64,000 bases of DNA from the NCBI GenBank assembly GCA_016791475.1, contig JAEUWI010000034.1:19502-83501 (forward strand), given 5' to 3'. Source of the stretch: Candidatus Hydrogenedentota bacterium. Its GTDB lineage: Bacteria; Hydrogenedentota; Hydrogenedentia; Hydrogenedentales; JAEUWI01. The position numbers and the translations under genes are program-made. This document shows positions 7,264 through 16,074 of this stretch, piece after piece. The stretch's first letter is position 1. Each line of letters opens with the position of its first letter. The notes under the pieces were generated by a model that worked only from the letters and a program-made list of their open reading frames with translations, had not been told where the DNA came from and did not search any database.

Positions 7264-7943
7264 CCTGGCCCATTCAGCCAGGTGATTGAAAAGCCTCAGT
7301 GGGGGAGTGTGGTCTGAGTAGAAGTCGAAAGGTTTTCGAGGGTGCAGGCGGCAAGGCAGTCGCACGCACCTTGGTGTGTTTCCGGGTGGTGCCGGAACAC
7401 AAATGCCACGACGAAAGGACCGACGGGTTTTTACCCATTTGAATGACGCCAGGGGGACGGTCAGCCAGTGCTGGCCTGGCCGTCCCCCTTTACCCCAGGC
7501 AGGGACACGACCGGCCGCACCCAATTCATCGGGAGATGGATCGGGTGCGGCGTGAGCATGGGATGATCGCAGCAATGCGGGAAAGGAGGTTATGCAAGCA
7601 GAGGATTTGAGTGCGCAACGGGTATGAATTGGGCACGGGGAACTTACGGAAGTAAGTGCGCCGTGCCGAATGAACGGACGCCGGGGCTTTCCGCAGGTGC
7701 GGGAGGTACACCGGATGCCGGGCATGCACCGCGGATGTTATCGGGCATTTGCCCTTTACCGCGGCTTGTGCTAAAGAACCCCGTGAGGCGCTCGTGTCGC
7801 GGGTTCTGTCTGATGAGCTGTAACGCATATCGAGACCGCGACACGGGCGCTTCTGCATCATGGCAATTCGCCATGGCGGAAGCAGGCGCCGCAAGGGACG
7901 ATAAAGGCTTTGCGGGATTGTGCCTTCACCAAAACAATCCCGC
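7264..7943 (+). ncRNA. Serial long stem-loops: candidate structured RNA
   Basis: Stems read on the plus strand: CCTGGC/GCCAGG (7264-7282); GTGTTTCCGG/CCGGAACAC (7376-7400); GGGGGACGG.../...CCGTCCCCC (7452-7488); GCCGCACCC/GGGTGCGGC (7514-7551); GGCACGG/CCGTGCC enclosing ACTTAC-GGAA-GTAAGT, a GNRA loop (7632-7667); a 15-bp stem GCGCTCGTGTCGCGG with CCGCGACACGGGCGC (7788-7850); CATGGC/GCCATG (7860-7876); and GCGGGATTGT/ACAATCCCGC (7912-7943). Such density is not expected by chance and points to a large structured RNA or a leader for the gene at 7976. Confidence 0.42.
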
Positions 7944-7975
7944 CCCTTCATTCGGGGGAATTGCCAGGGGGCGCG

Positions 7976-8671
7976 ATGATGATCTACCGATGTGTTGCCA
8001 CCAGCCTTGCGGGCTTCGTTCAACAGGTGGCCACGGCCTACCTGCCCCATGGCTATTGGTTCTACTGCCAGGGCTTCGTTCCGAAGGGGAAGTGCCCGGA
8101 AGCCATCGACGCGAAACTGATCGCGAAGTACGGCGCGGCCCTGTCCAAATGGCAGCGGGCCCGGCGAAAGCGCGGGGGACATGCAAACCTTCAATACATT
8201 CGCCTCGGTTCCATCTTTCTGCTCATGGCCACGAAGGGCGTGCATCCGTTCTTCGAGGAGGAAGGGGCAACCATCCGTGATGCCCGCAAGGTGCCGATCC
8301 GGATTGGCGGTTATTCCATCAGCGTGCGGAAGGGACCCGACGGTCGGCTTCACAGCCACGTCCGCATTGATCGCGCACCCTATGGCGAATTGATGGCCCA
8401 GTACCTGGAGCGCTGCAACCGCCTTTCCACGGCCCGACTCGTCAGCGAGCTTTACCATCTGCCCTATGAACCCTATGCTCCGGTGCGCCGGCAGTATCTG
8501 ATGCTGTTGCGAAGGATCAACGCGATCCGTAAAGAGCATGGGCGCCAGACCATTCCCTTGGAGGCGCTGCCCTTGCGCAGACGGATCGTGCGGCCTTTTG
8601 AAGAGGACGCCCGTGATCCGGGTCGGGCGCCCGAAGGGGAGGCTATTCCGCCGTGGGTGTCAACGCCGTGA
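7976..8671 (+). CDS. Basic protein of unknown function downstream of the structured region
   Basis: This 231-aa protein is arginine- and lysine-rich, with runs such as KWQRARRKRGG near residue 61 and ALPLRRRIVRPFE near the C-terminus. It has no signal peptide or membrane segment. I believe similar hypothetical proteins occur in planctomycete-like genomes, but I cannot assign a family or function. AGGGGG lies about five bases upstream of ATG 7976; an earlier in-frame ATG at 7910 falls in a hairpin and is less likely. Its 3' end overlaps the convergent ardC gene by 29 bp. A basic protein next to a hairpin-rich RNA-like region could be an RNA-binding partner, but this is inference only. Confidence 0.5.
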   Translation: MMIYRCVATSLAGFVQQVATAYLPHGYWFYCQGFVPKGKCPEAIDAKLIAKYGAALSKWQRARRKRGGHANLQYIRLGSIFLLMATKGVHPFFEEEGATIRDARKVPIRIGGYSISVRKGPDGRLHSHVRIDRAPYGELMAQYLERCNRLSTARLVSELYHLPYEPYAPVRRQYLMLLRRINAIRKEHGRQTIPLEALPLRRRIVRPFEEDARDPGRAPEGEAIPPWVSTP

Positions 8672-9449
8672 TGATTTCCGAGGCGGTTTTGCGGATGCCA
8701 TCGAGGGAGGCCTCCAGGGTTTCGACGGTACCATTGTAGAGCTGTATATAGTCGCTCGACGCGGTGCTGCATTCTAGTCCGATCGCGCTGGAGACGATGA
8801 AAGCTACCGCTTCGGCTTCCAGTTCGCGGGATTTGCACGTGCCAATCAAGCCGTGATCCGTCCAGTGGAGCAATTCGTGGGCAAGTTCGTGAACCAAGAC
8901 GGAGAATTCCGCTGCGGGGCTCAGCTCCGGACGTATGCGGATTTTGCCACCAGAGGAAGCACCTTCGGCATTGCCCAACTCGTCGGAATACTCCAGCACG
9001 ATGCCCTGGCTTGCGATGAAGGCTTTCAGCCGCTCGGTGTGGTCAAGTGGATCGCCACTGGCTTCCGCAGGGCAGGGGAGGGCCTCGCCGTCGGTCTGGG
9101 AGACATCGAACACATACGCCGCACGGAATCGGATGCGGGGTTGGTCATCCTGTAGCGCGGTGTCACTGGAATCGCGAAAGACCATCGGTGCAATGATGGT
9201 GATGCCCTGCTCGCCCTTCTTTACGAAACGTCCAAGCTTCTTCCACGCCCGGAATCCACTGACCCGCGTCGCACTGGGGAATTGCGACTGAATCAGCACG
9301 ATATTCCGGAAACTGTAGCGATGAAATCGCGCCATCGCCGCGAGATAGGCCACGAGCTGATCGCTCTTGCCGCTTTCAAGATTCTCGACGAGGGATTTCA
9401 GGCCCTGATCGATGAGTTGCTTTACCTGATCTGTTTTCTCCGTGTTCAT
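8643..9449 (-). CDS. ardC: ArdC-like antirestriction protein
   Basis: This 268-aa protein has the ArdC layout. An N-terminal ssDNA-binding domain covers ~1-120, with RYSFRNIVLIQSQFPSATRV and the KKGEQGITIIAP segment. A zinc metalloprotease-like domain has HELAHELLH at residues 188-196 and a downstream ELEAEAVAF as a likely third ligand region. ArdC proteins come with plasmids and conjugative elements and protect incoming DNA from restriction. The start at 9449 has AGGAGG six bases upstream. Its position next to a type I restriction locus fits a mobile-element origin. Confidence 0.82.
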   Translation of the reverse strand: MNTEKTDQVKQLIDQGLKSLVENLESGKSDQLVAYLAAMARFHRYSFRNIVLIQSQFPSATRVSGFRAWKKLGRFVKKGEQGITIIAPMVFRDSSDTALQDDQPRIRFRAAYVFDVSQTDGEALPCPAEASGDPLDHTERLKAFIASQGIVLEYSDELGNAEGASSGGKIRIRPELSPAAEFSVLVHELAHELLHWTDHGLIGTCKSRELEAEAVAFIVSSAIGLECSTASSDYIQLYNGTVETLEASLDGIRKTASEIITALTPTAE

Positions 9450-9575
9450 GTCCGCCTCCTGGGGGTTAAGGTTGTTTTCTTCGCGGAGACGGCCGACGAA
9501 GCGAACCCGGCGGTCAAGGTGGAGGCGAAGCACGACCTTGACGGCCCCAGGGGTGAGCGCAGTCAGAATCCGCGC

Positions 9576-9610
9576 AAAAAGAAAACCACCGCCCAGGAGG
9601 AGGACGGTGG
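9576..9610 (-). terminator. Rho-independent terminator after hsdR
   Basis: On the minus strand, CCACCGTCC pairs with GGGCGGTGG (9610-9586) with one mismatch, and the run TTTTCTTTTT follows (9585-9576). It lies about 30 bases past the hsdR stop. Confidence 0.7.
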
Positions 9611-9640
9611 GGGAGGGGAGATGGGGGAGTTGGATCGAGG

Positions 9641-12600
9641 TCAGGGGTTCGTAATCTGATACACCATGTCGCCGACGAAACGCTTGAAGGATTCGTTCTC
9701 GACAAATTGCTTGTAGAACTGGGTGAAGTCCTTCATGGAGCCTTGCGCCGCTTTGCCCAGGGCCTGATCGTGGGCCAATCTGGCGGTATGCGGTGTGTTG
9801 GCCTTCGCGTTCAGATAGGCCGGATCGGCAGCGACTTTCGGCGCGATGTCGTCCCGAATGTGACGGAAGATTCGGTCCGCATCGGTGAATGACGTCCCGA
9901 ATTGCGCATTGAAGCTCTGCAGAATATTGCTCAGCCGATCCAATTCGGGTTCCGATTTTCTGCCCGCCACGTCGGTAGGAATGGGTTCAATCTCCGCATC
10001 TTCGTCGGCCAGAGCGATCTTCATGGCCACTTTCTTCTCCACGCGATAGCTGTCCATGTCAATGGCTTCGACGATGCCCTTGGCGAGGTCTTCTTCACGC
10101 GGCGCGGGAAGCTTGGGCGTGAGCAGGTCCAGAAAAATGGAGAGTTTCTCCCACGCGGCGTTGCTGTAGGAAATCACCGCCGAGAGGAAGCTGTAGGTGC
10201 GGCAGAAGGCTTTGGCCTTTCCCTTGAACTCCACTTGGCCATCCTCTTCGAGCTGGCTCACATAAACGGCCACACATTGATCGAGGATCGGGTCCAGGGC
10301 ATCCCGGTCGGCCCCGTCGAGGAACAGGGCCACCAGTTGATCCACCTGTTCCGGTGCGTACACCTGGGCGGCATCCAGCGCCGTCTTCAGGTCGTGCAGT
10401 TTGTTCGGGTCAGATTCTTCGGACAGCAGCGTGGTGCGGTAATAATCCTGGAAGGCAAAGGTAATCGCCTCGCTGTTATTTTGAAAGTCGAGGACGAAGC
10501 AATCGTGCTTCTGGGGATGGGCGCGGTTGAGGCGGGACAAGGTCTGCACGGCCTTGATACCCGCGAGGGGTTTATCCACGTACATCGTGTGAAGCAGTGG
10601 CTCGTCGTAGCCCGTCTGGAACTTGTCCGCGCAGATGAGGAAACGATACGGATCGCTCTGTATCTTCCCCGCGATGTCCCCACTGGAAAAACCGTTGAGC
10701 GACGCCTCACTCACCTTCGCTCCGCCGTACTCATGCTCCCCCGAGAAGGCGACAATCGCCTGATAGGGGCTCTTCCGTTCAAGCAAGTATGCCTTGAATG
10801 CGTGATAGTACTGGATGGCCCGCTCAATGCCACTGGTGACCACCATCGCCCGCGCCTGGCCCCCGATTTTCCCGGACGCCAACACCTGCTCGTGAAAGTG
10901 GTCCACCATGATTTCGGATTTGAGTCGAATCGCGTGGTCGTGACTCTCCACGTATCGGCGGAGTTTCTTCTTGGCCTTCTTGGTGTCGAATTCCGGATCA
11001 TCCTCCGTCTTCTTCACCAGCTTGTAATAACTCTCCACGGGCGTATACGACCGGAGCACATCGAGGATGAAGCCCTCTTCAACCGCCTGCTTCATGGTGT
11101 AGCTGTGGAATGGCCGGTGCCTGACCTTGCCTTCGACATCGGGTGCCAGTGCTTCGCCGAACATCTCCAGCGTCTTGTTCTTTGGCGTGGCGGTAAAGGC
11201 GAAGTAACTCGCATTCTTGAGCATCTTCCGCGCCGCCATGCGCTTTTCCAGCGCCGCGTTTACCAGGTCTTCGGGGTCGTTGCCCTCACTATCATCCAGT
11301 TCCTCCCCCAGCGCCTGGCTCATCGCCGCCGTGGTCTTGCCGCCCTGGCTGGAGTGGGCTTCGTCGATGATGATAGCGAAGGTCTTGCCACCCTCTTTGG
11401 CGATCTCATCCAGGATGAAGGGGAATTTCTGGACGGTCGAGACGATAATCTTCTTTCCCTGCTCGATGAACTTTCGCAAGTCGCCCGAGCGCTCCGCGTG
11501 TCCTACCGTCGCGCCGACCTGCATGAACTGCTTGATGGTCGCCTGGATCTGTTGGTCGAGAAGGCGGCGGTCGGTGACCACGATGACCGAATCGAAAATC
11601 TCCTTGTCGTGGCGCTTCTGACCGATGAGCTGGTGGGCCAGCCAGGCGATAGAGTTGGACTTGCCGCTCCCTGCAGAGTGCTGGATCAGGTAACGTCTGC
11701 CCGCGCCGTGGGCGCGCACGTCGGCCAGTGCCTGGCGCACGACACCGAGCTGGTGATAGCGCGGCCACACCTGCCTGAGCGGTGTCTTACCCGTGCGGGG
11801 GTTTTTCTCCCCCTTCACGATCTGGGCGTAATTCTCCAGAATGTTGGTCAGCCCCGCCGGGGTGAGCACTTCTTTCCAGAGGTAGTCCGTCTTGAGGCCG
11901 TTCGGATTAGGCGGATTTCCCGCGCCGTCGTTGAACCCCTTGTTGAAGGGCAGGAACCAGGAGGCCTTCCCCTTGAGTTCAGTGCACATCCGTACTTCGC
12001 TGTCGTCCACGGCGAAATGCACCGCGCATCGACCAAACTGAAAGAGCCGTTCGCGCGGATCGCGGTCCCGTCTGTACTGGTGCACGGCATCGACCACGGT
12101 CTGCTTCGTCAGGCTATTCTTCAGCTCAAAGGTGGCGATTGGGAGCCCATTGATAAACAAGCCCAGATCCAGCGCCCGGCGCGTCTCGTCCATGCTGTAG
12201 GCCAACTGGCGCGTGATGGAGAAACGATTCTGCCCGTGGAGGGCTTCGGCCTTGGCGTTTCCGAGGGAGGGGGTGCCGTAGAAGAGGGCGAAGTGCAAGG
12301 GGCCGTGCGCCACCCCCTTGCGCAACACGTCGATCACCCCGCGCTTGCCGATCTCGCCGGAGAGCCGCGACAGAAACTTGAGTCGGTTGATGTCCGCATG
12401 GTCCGTGTAGCTGCCCATCCCCAGCTTCTCGAAAGTCTCCGATTGGGTCGTCTGAAGGAAGGCGAAGAGCTGGGGCACATCCAGCGCATGGGCGCGGTCA
12501 AAGTGCTGCGGACGCCCCACAAGATAGCCCGTGCCGCCGCTGGGTGGGGACTCCTCGGCGGACCAACCCGGGTCCACCGCAAGCCCGTCCGTGCCGGTCA

Positions 12601-12652
12601 TGTGCCGCATGATGAGGCTTTCCAAGCCCTTCTCGGAGATGTCCGTGCTCAC
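9641..12652 (-). CDS. hsdR: Type I restriction enzyme, R subunit
   Basis: This 1003-aa protein is the motor and nuclease subunit of a type I restriction-modification system. The N-terminal nuclease domain has GLFINGLPIATFELKNS (about 164-180) with the E-x-K of the PD-(D/E)XK fold. The SF2 translocase has Walker A SAGSGKS at 326-332 and DEAH at 430-433, and later motifs include SRLNRAHPQKHD near 700. The start is GTG at 12652 with GGAGG upstream. It is separated from darG by ~290 bp and from hsdM by the accessory genes, so it may have its own promoter. The length fits the family and no disruption is seen. Confidence 0.93.
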   Translation of the reverse strand: MSTDISEKGLESLIMRHMTGTDGLAVDPGWSAEESPPSGGTGYLVGRPQHFDRAHALDVPQLFAFLQTTQSETFEKLGMGSYTDHADINRLKFLSRLSGEIGKRGVIDVLRKGVAHGPLHFALFYGTPSLGNAKAEALHGQNRFSITRQLAYSMDETRRALDLGLFINGLPIATFELKNSLTKQTVVDAVHQYRRDRDPRERLFQFGRCAVHFAVDDSEVRMCTELKGKASWFLPFNKGFNDGAGNPPNPNGLKTDYLWKEVLTPAGLTNILENYAQIVKGEKNPRTGKTPLRQVWPRYHQLGVVRQALADVRAHGAGRRYLIQHSAGSGKSNSIAWLAHQLIGQKRHDKEIFDSVIVVTDRRLLDQQIQATIKQFMQVGATVGHAERSGDLRKFIEQGKKIIVSTVQKFPFILDEIAKEGGKTFAIIIDEAHSSQGGKTTAAMSQALGEELDDSEGNDPEDLVNAALEKRMAARKMLKNASYFAFTATPKNKTLEMFGEALAPDVEGKVRHRPFHSYTMKQAVEEGFILDVLRSYTPVESYYKLVKKTEDDPEFDTKKAKKKLRRYVESHDHAIRLKSEIMVDHFHEQVLASGKIGGQARAMVVTSGIERAIQYYHAFKAYLLERKSPYQAIVAFSGEHEYGGAKVSEASLNGFSSGDIAGKIQSDPYRFLICADKFQTGYDEPLLHTMYVDKPLAGIKAVQTLSRLNRAHPQKHDCFVLDFQNNSEAITFAFQDYYRTTLLSEESDPNKLHDLKTALDAAQVYAPEQVDQLVALFLDGADRDALDPILDQCVAVYVSQLEEDGQVEFKGKAKAFCRTYSFLSAVISYSNAAWEKLSIFLDLLTPKLPAPREEDLAKGIVEAIDMDSYRVEKKVAMKIALADEDAEIEPIPTDVAGRKSEPELDRLSNILQSFNAQFGTSFTDADRIFRHIRDDIAPKVAADPAYLNAKANTPHTARLAHDQALGKAAQGSMKDFTQFYKQFVENESFKRFVGDMVYQITNP

Positions 12653-12942
12653 TGGTTGCCTCCATCAATTACCAATGCATTTTGTAAGTCATTATGCTGC
12701 AATGGGTTGCGCTATGCTGCTCCGATGGTTTTGCTCTCTCCATCAAGTACCCGACAGCCTTGCCGCAGGTCGTCGCGCGTTGCTCGACGATCCTGTCAAA
12801 CAACCGTCAAGCAATTCGGGGAATCATAATCCTATTCAAATCAACAGGTTGCGGTGCATGTGAGCTGAAACAGCGGCGCGATCACCCGGTGCAATCAAGC
12901 AAACGTATGCTCACCGGTCGCGCATCGCAAGTCCAGAGACGC
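12653..12942. other. Intergenic gap between darG and hsdR
   Basis: No gene is seen. The minus strand has GAATTGCTTGACGG and TTGTTTGACAGG, either of which could supply a -35 box, but no good -10 sits at the right distance. A separate hsdR promoter is possible but not shown. Confidence 0.3.
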
Positions 12943-14007
12943 TCACTTTGAGCTCGTTTCGATCGGGTCGTGCTTTATCCAACCCTGCTTGACCAGGGTA
13001 TCCGCAGCGATGCCGATCTGTCGGGGTGTGAACTGCCGCTTGCGGGGACTCCACTCGTAGACTCGCTCAACCACGTCGTCCATGGCAGAGACCCCTTCCT
13101 TCGTCATCACCCAATGGACCGTCGATAGCATTTCCAGGCCAAAAGGCGACTCGAAGCCCTCTGTCAGCGCCGTCACCCGGTCGAAGCGCGCACGGGTATC
13201 GGGATGCTGGCCGAGAAAGGCCCCGGCATCCTCCACCGCGCCCGGCACCAGAGACAGTTGCTTGTCGGGCGCGTCTCCGCCGTCGTCGTAACCCACCAAC
13301 AGATGTCCCTCGATAGCATGCAACACATGGCGCAGGTTCGCCGCATAGGGCCCGTAGACCGCTTTTTCGTAATTAAGGCGTAAGGGTTCTCCCGCCTCCT
13401 GCATGAAATACATCAACTTGTGGACTTCAAGCAGGGTGACGAAAGGGTCGAGCAGGCCACGAAAGTAGCGGTCTATCAGCTCCACCAGCGCCGCCCGCCC
13501 GGCAGTCATGCGGGGCACCTCGCGGCTGTGGTGCATGGTGTCCGATGCGGGCGCGCCCTTGGGCTCATAGATCCGCACCGTCACGTCGGGCAGCGCGCCC
13601 AGGGCCGCCTCAATGCGTGGCTTCACCTCCACCCATTCCAAGCCGCCCAAACCGCTGCCCAGAGGTGGGAGGGCGATGGAGCGAATCTTCCGTTCCTCTA
13701 TGAACGCTGCAAGGGCCGCTAGACCGTGGTCAATATCTTCCATGCGGCTCTTGCCCCGCCAGTGCCGCTTCGTCGGAAAGTTGATGATATAGCGCGGCGG
13801 CGTGAGCTGGCCCGTCTCGAACACAAACATGCGCCCCGGCTGGACCTCCTTGCGCTTGCATGCTGACGCATAGGCCTTGAAGTTTTCCGGCCACGCGTTC
13901 TTGAACTGCAAGGCAATGCCCCGCCCCATCACGCCCACACAGTTCACGGTGTTGACGAGGGCCTCGGATTCATCGCGCAGCATATCGCCGCTGGTCAGTT
14001 CAATCAT
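12943..14007 (-). CDS. darG: DarG antitoxin: DNA ADP-ribosyl hydrolase with macro domain
   Basis: This 354-aa protein has an N-terminal macro domain, with ALVNTVNCVGVMGRGIALQF at residues 17-36 and LPPLGSGLGGLEW near 113-125, which binds and hydrolyses ADP-ribose. Residues ~170-354 form the C-terminal DarG domain, including LLEVHKLMYFMQEAGEPL and AVYGPYAANLRHVL, which blocks the toxin independently. DarG removes ADP-ribose from thymidine on DNA placed by DarT. It starts 16 bp after the darT stop with GAGG upstream. The pair is complete and sits inside a type I restriction locus. Confidence 0.9.
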   Translation of the reverse strand: MIELTSGDMLRDESEALVNTVNCVGVMGRGIALQFKNAWPENFKAYASACKRKEVQPGRMFVFETGQLTPPRYIINFPTKRHWRGKSRMEDIDHGLAALAAFIEERKIRSIALPPLGSGLGGLEWVEVKPRIEAALGALPDVTVRIYEPKGAPASDTMHHSREVPRMTAGRAALVELIDRYFRGLLDPFVTLLEVHKLMYFMQEAGEPLRLNYEKAVYGPYAANLRHVLHAIEGHLLVGYDDGGDAPDKQLSLVPGAVEDAGAFLGQHPDTRARFDRVTALTEGFESPFGLEMLSTVHWVMTKEGVSAMDDVVERVYEWSPRKRQFTPRQIGIAADTLVKQGWIKHDPIETSSK

Positions 14008-14023
14008 GGTTGTGCCTCATGGG

Positions 14024-14668
14024 TCAATAATACCAATTATTCCGAATTTCCACCACCGGCCGGTGCCCGTCTTGTGGTAACGTCTTGATGACTCGCTTAT
14101 AAATGACGTCGGAATACACCCCGATGCGCTCCACAAGCGGCCAGGGGAAACGTTGCTCCAGCAGGAACTCGGCCTGTTTGCCTTCCTTGCAACTCTGCCA
14201 ATCGGTCGCCTGTACCGCTTTCCAGTCGATTTCCGCCAATTTTCCCAGATCGGCCCGATCCTCGAAGTATCGCGCACCCGCGTTGGACAGGGTGAAGGCC
14301 CATCGCGCACCCCGCTGCGCCGCCCAGTCCACCGTAGCCTGAAGGTCGGCCTCCAAATGGATGATCGGGCCTTGCCCGCCCCGGTAAGACAGCTCCGGGT
14401 GGTTGGCGCGGGCGATAAGATACAGCATAACCGAGCGCGGGCAGAAATAGAAGGGGACACAATCGCCGACATGCAACTCGGGATGGCTGGTCAAGGTCAG
14501 CTCGGTCATCCGCCGTTGTTTAATGTCGCTCATTCCAATCGTCGTTCCAGGGGGATGCCGCCGCGCGATTTCCGCATCGCACCACAGGCACCCATCCGCC
14601 ACGATGGACGGTGACCGATCCACATGCACGATGTGATATAGCTTGGGCTGGGCAGGTACGAGACTCAC
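14024..14668 (-). CDS. darT: DarT toxin: DNA ADP-ribosyltransferase
   Basis: This 214-aa DarT (DUF4433) homologue starts with LYHIVHVDRSPSIVADGCLW, has CVPFYFCPRSVMLYLI near residues 68-84 and a catalytic-type Glu in KQAEFLLEQRFPW near 165. DarT moves ADP-ribose from NAD+ onto thymidines in single-stranded DNA and serves in phage defence. The GTG start overlaps the hsdS stop as GTGA, so it is coupled to hsdS rather than expressed from its own promoter. Length fits the family. Confidence 0.9.
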   Translation of the reverse strand: MSLVPAQPKLYHIVHVDRSPSIVADGCLWCDAEIARRHPPGTTIGMSDIKQRRMTELTLTSHPELHVGDCVPFYFCPRSVMLYLIARANHPELSYRGGQGPIIHLEADLQATVDWAAQRGARWAFTLSNAGARYFEDRADLGKLAEIDWKAVQATDWQSCKEGKQAEFLLEQRFPWPLVERIGVYSDVIYKRVIKTLPQDGHRPVVEIRNNWYY

Positions 14669-16074
14669 ACTTCAGCCTCCTCGTCAGCGGTCTCAAGCGC
14701 GTCGTCCAGCTCAACGTCGTCCTCGGCGAGTTCCGACGTGACTTCCTCGGGCAACTGCGCCGCCGCCGCACGTACATCGAGCTTGCCGGTCACCACGTCG
14801 GCCACGAGGCGGGTGCGGTACTCGCGGAGGAGTTCGATCTCGCGTTCGAGGCGGGAGATGGCGGCGGATAGGGCCCGAGTCTCGTTCTCAACAACTCTCA
14901 ACAACTCCGTCTGTTCAGTCTCGGGAGGAATGGCGAGTTTGAAACGTTTCAAATCTTCGCACGTAATCGCCCCTTTTGTACTGCCGGAGTCTTCACTAAG
15001 AGCACGGAGTTGAAGGTAGGCCGCTCTTAGGCTAAGACATATAAACTCGGGCGATGCGACAGGGATTCGCGGAGCTATGAAAGCGATATGCTGGTTGATG
15101 GTCGCCTCGATGCGGAGGAGTGCAGACATACCGCGAGTTTTTCCTTGGCCAGTAATCGCCACCAATACACTCCCAGCGGGAACTATGGGCAGATGGCACT
15201 CTCGAAGTGCGGACTTTGTGACGAATTGATCTGCGCTGTCGATCATGTCGCGGTTAACCTGCGAGCTATTCAGCCACGGATATGTTCCGCCATTCCAATA
15301 GGCGGGTTTGCCGCGAGACGGAGTTGATCCATTACCGACGCGAGCAAAACGACTTATCCGCCAAAGCTCCCAATGCGCGGGAATATCCCCGAGCCAGGGG
15401 ATGCCGGAGGGTTTGAGGGGGACGTTGGGGTCGAGGCCTCGGGTGACGGCGCGATGAATGATGGCCTGCTTCTGCTCGTTCAGCAGCGCGATCACCTTGC
15501 GCTTCGCCCGGATCGTCCGCTCCAGCCGCCCGTTCGCCCAGTCCAGGAAACGCACAATCGCCGCCTGCTCCTCGGGGGGAGGGAGGAGCACTGGAATCTG
15601 TCGCATACCAGGAATGGACAAATCCCATTGACCGACCCGTACGCCATCCGACGCCTGACCGAAATGTGCAACGTAGGGCTTGCTGCGAAGCAGCCTTTGT
15701 CCAAATGCGTGATTGGCTATGCGTAGGTCGAAGACAAAGTAGGCCGGGCTGACGATACCGTCGCATGGAGCGATGCCCATTGAGCCTTGCCAAGCCTTCA
15801 TCTTATTGATCACGAGATTGCCAGCGCGGGCCACCTTGTAGTTGCTCAAATCCTCAGGGATGACATTGTGATTCTCTTTTTCATCGGTCATCGAGCGCAC
15901 GAAGACGCCCTTCTCGCGCGCAACCGACAAAAGGGGCAGGTCTGCTCGATTTCGCTCGGTTCGCTTAGAGATAAGTGTGCGGAGATTCTGCACTTCCCAG
16001 GTTGTCGGGACCGTGCCGAGCCACTCTGAACCCGACTCCTTATACTCCGGGTACGGCTTAAGGTCGGCGATCAT
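14665..16074 (-). CDS. hsdS: Type I restriction enzyme, specificity subunit
   Basis: This 469-aa protein has two target-recognition domains separated by helical conserved regions. The first begins YPEYKESGSEWLGTVPTTWE and ends in QIPVLLPPPEEQAAIVRFLD; the second begins SGIPWLGDIPAHWELWRISR and ends in FKLAIPPETEQTELLRVVE. HsdS sets the DNA target of the methylase and nuclease. The start at 16074 follows GGAGGGGG and forms an ATGA overlap with the hamB stop. The C-terminus is rich in acidic residues (EDDVELDDALETADEEAEV). It is physically separated from hsdM by hamAB and two small genes, which is unusual. Confidence 0.92.
   Translation of the reverse strand: MIADLKPYPEYKESGSEWLGTVPTTWEVQNLRTLISKRTERNRADLPLLSVAREKGVFVRSMTDEKENHNVIPEDLSNYKVARAGNLVINKMKAWQGSMGIAPCDGIVSPAYFVFDLRIANHAFGQRLLRSKPYVAHFGQASDGVRVGQWDLSIPGMRQIPVLLPPPEEQAAIVRFLDWANGRLERTIRAKRKVIALLNEQKQAIIHRAVTRGLDPNVPLKPSGIPWLGDIPAHWELWRISRFARVGNGSTPSRGKPAYWNGGTYPWLNSSQVNRDMIDSADQFVTKSALRECHLPIVPAGSVLVAITGQGKTRGMSALLRIEATINQHIAFIAPRIPVASPEFICLSLRAAYLQLRALSEDSGSTKGAITCEDLKRFKLAIPPETEQTELLRVVENETRALSAAISRLEREIELLREYRTRLVADVVTGKLDVRAAAAQLPEEVTSELAEDDVELDDALETADEEAEV

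Larger units (their letters stand above)
6378..7975 (+). other. 1.6-kb non-coding stretch with strong RNA-like secondary structure
   Basis: No protein gene could be supported. The stretch contains two group II intron domain V-like hairpins (6596-6630 and 7131-7164), a 22-bp perfect palindrome (6808-6829) and at least seven further long stem-loops between 7264 and 7943. It ends just upstream of a basic protein of unknown function. Orientation is given as plus because the motifs read best on that strand. Confidence 0.45.

Noticed and set aside
9902..12829. A 975-codon open frame on the plus strand opposite hsdR
   Set aside because: It is the reverse-frame shadow of a clear HsdR gene in GC-rich DNA and shows no domain or binding site.
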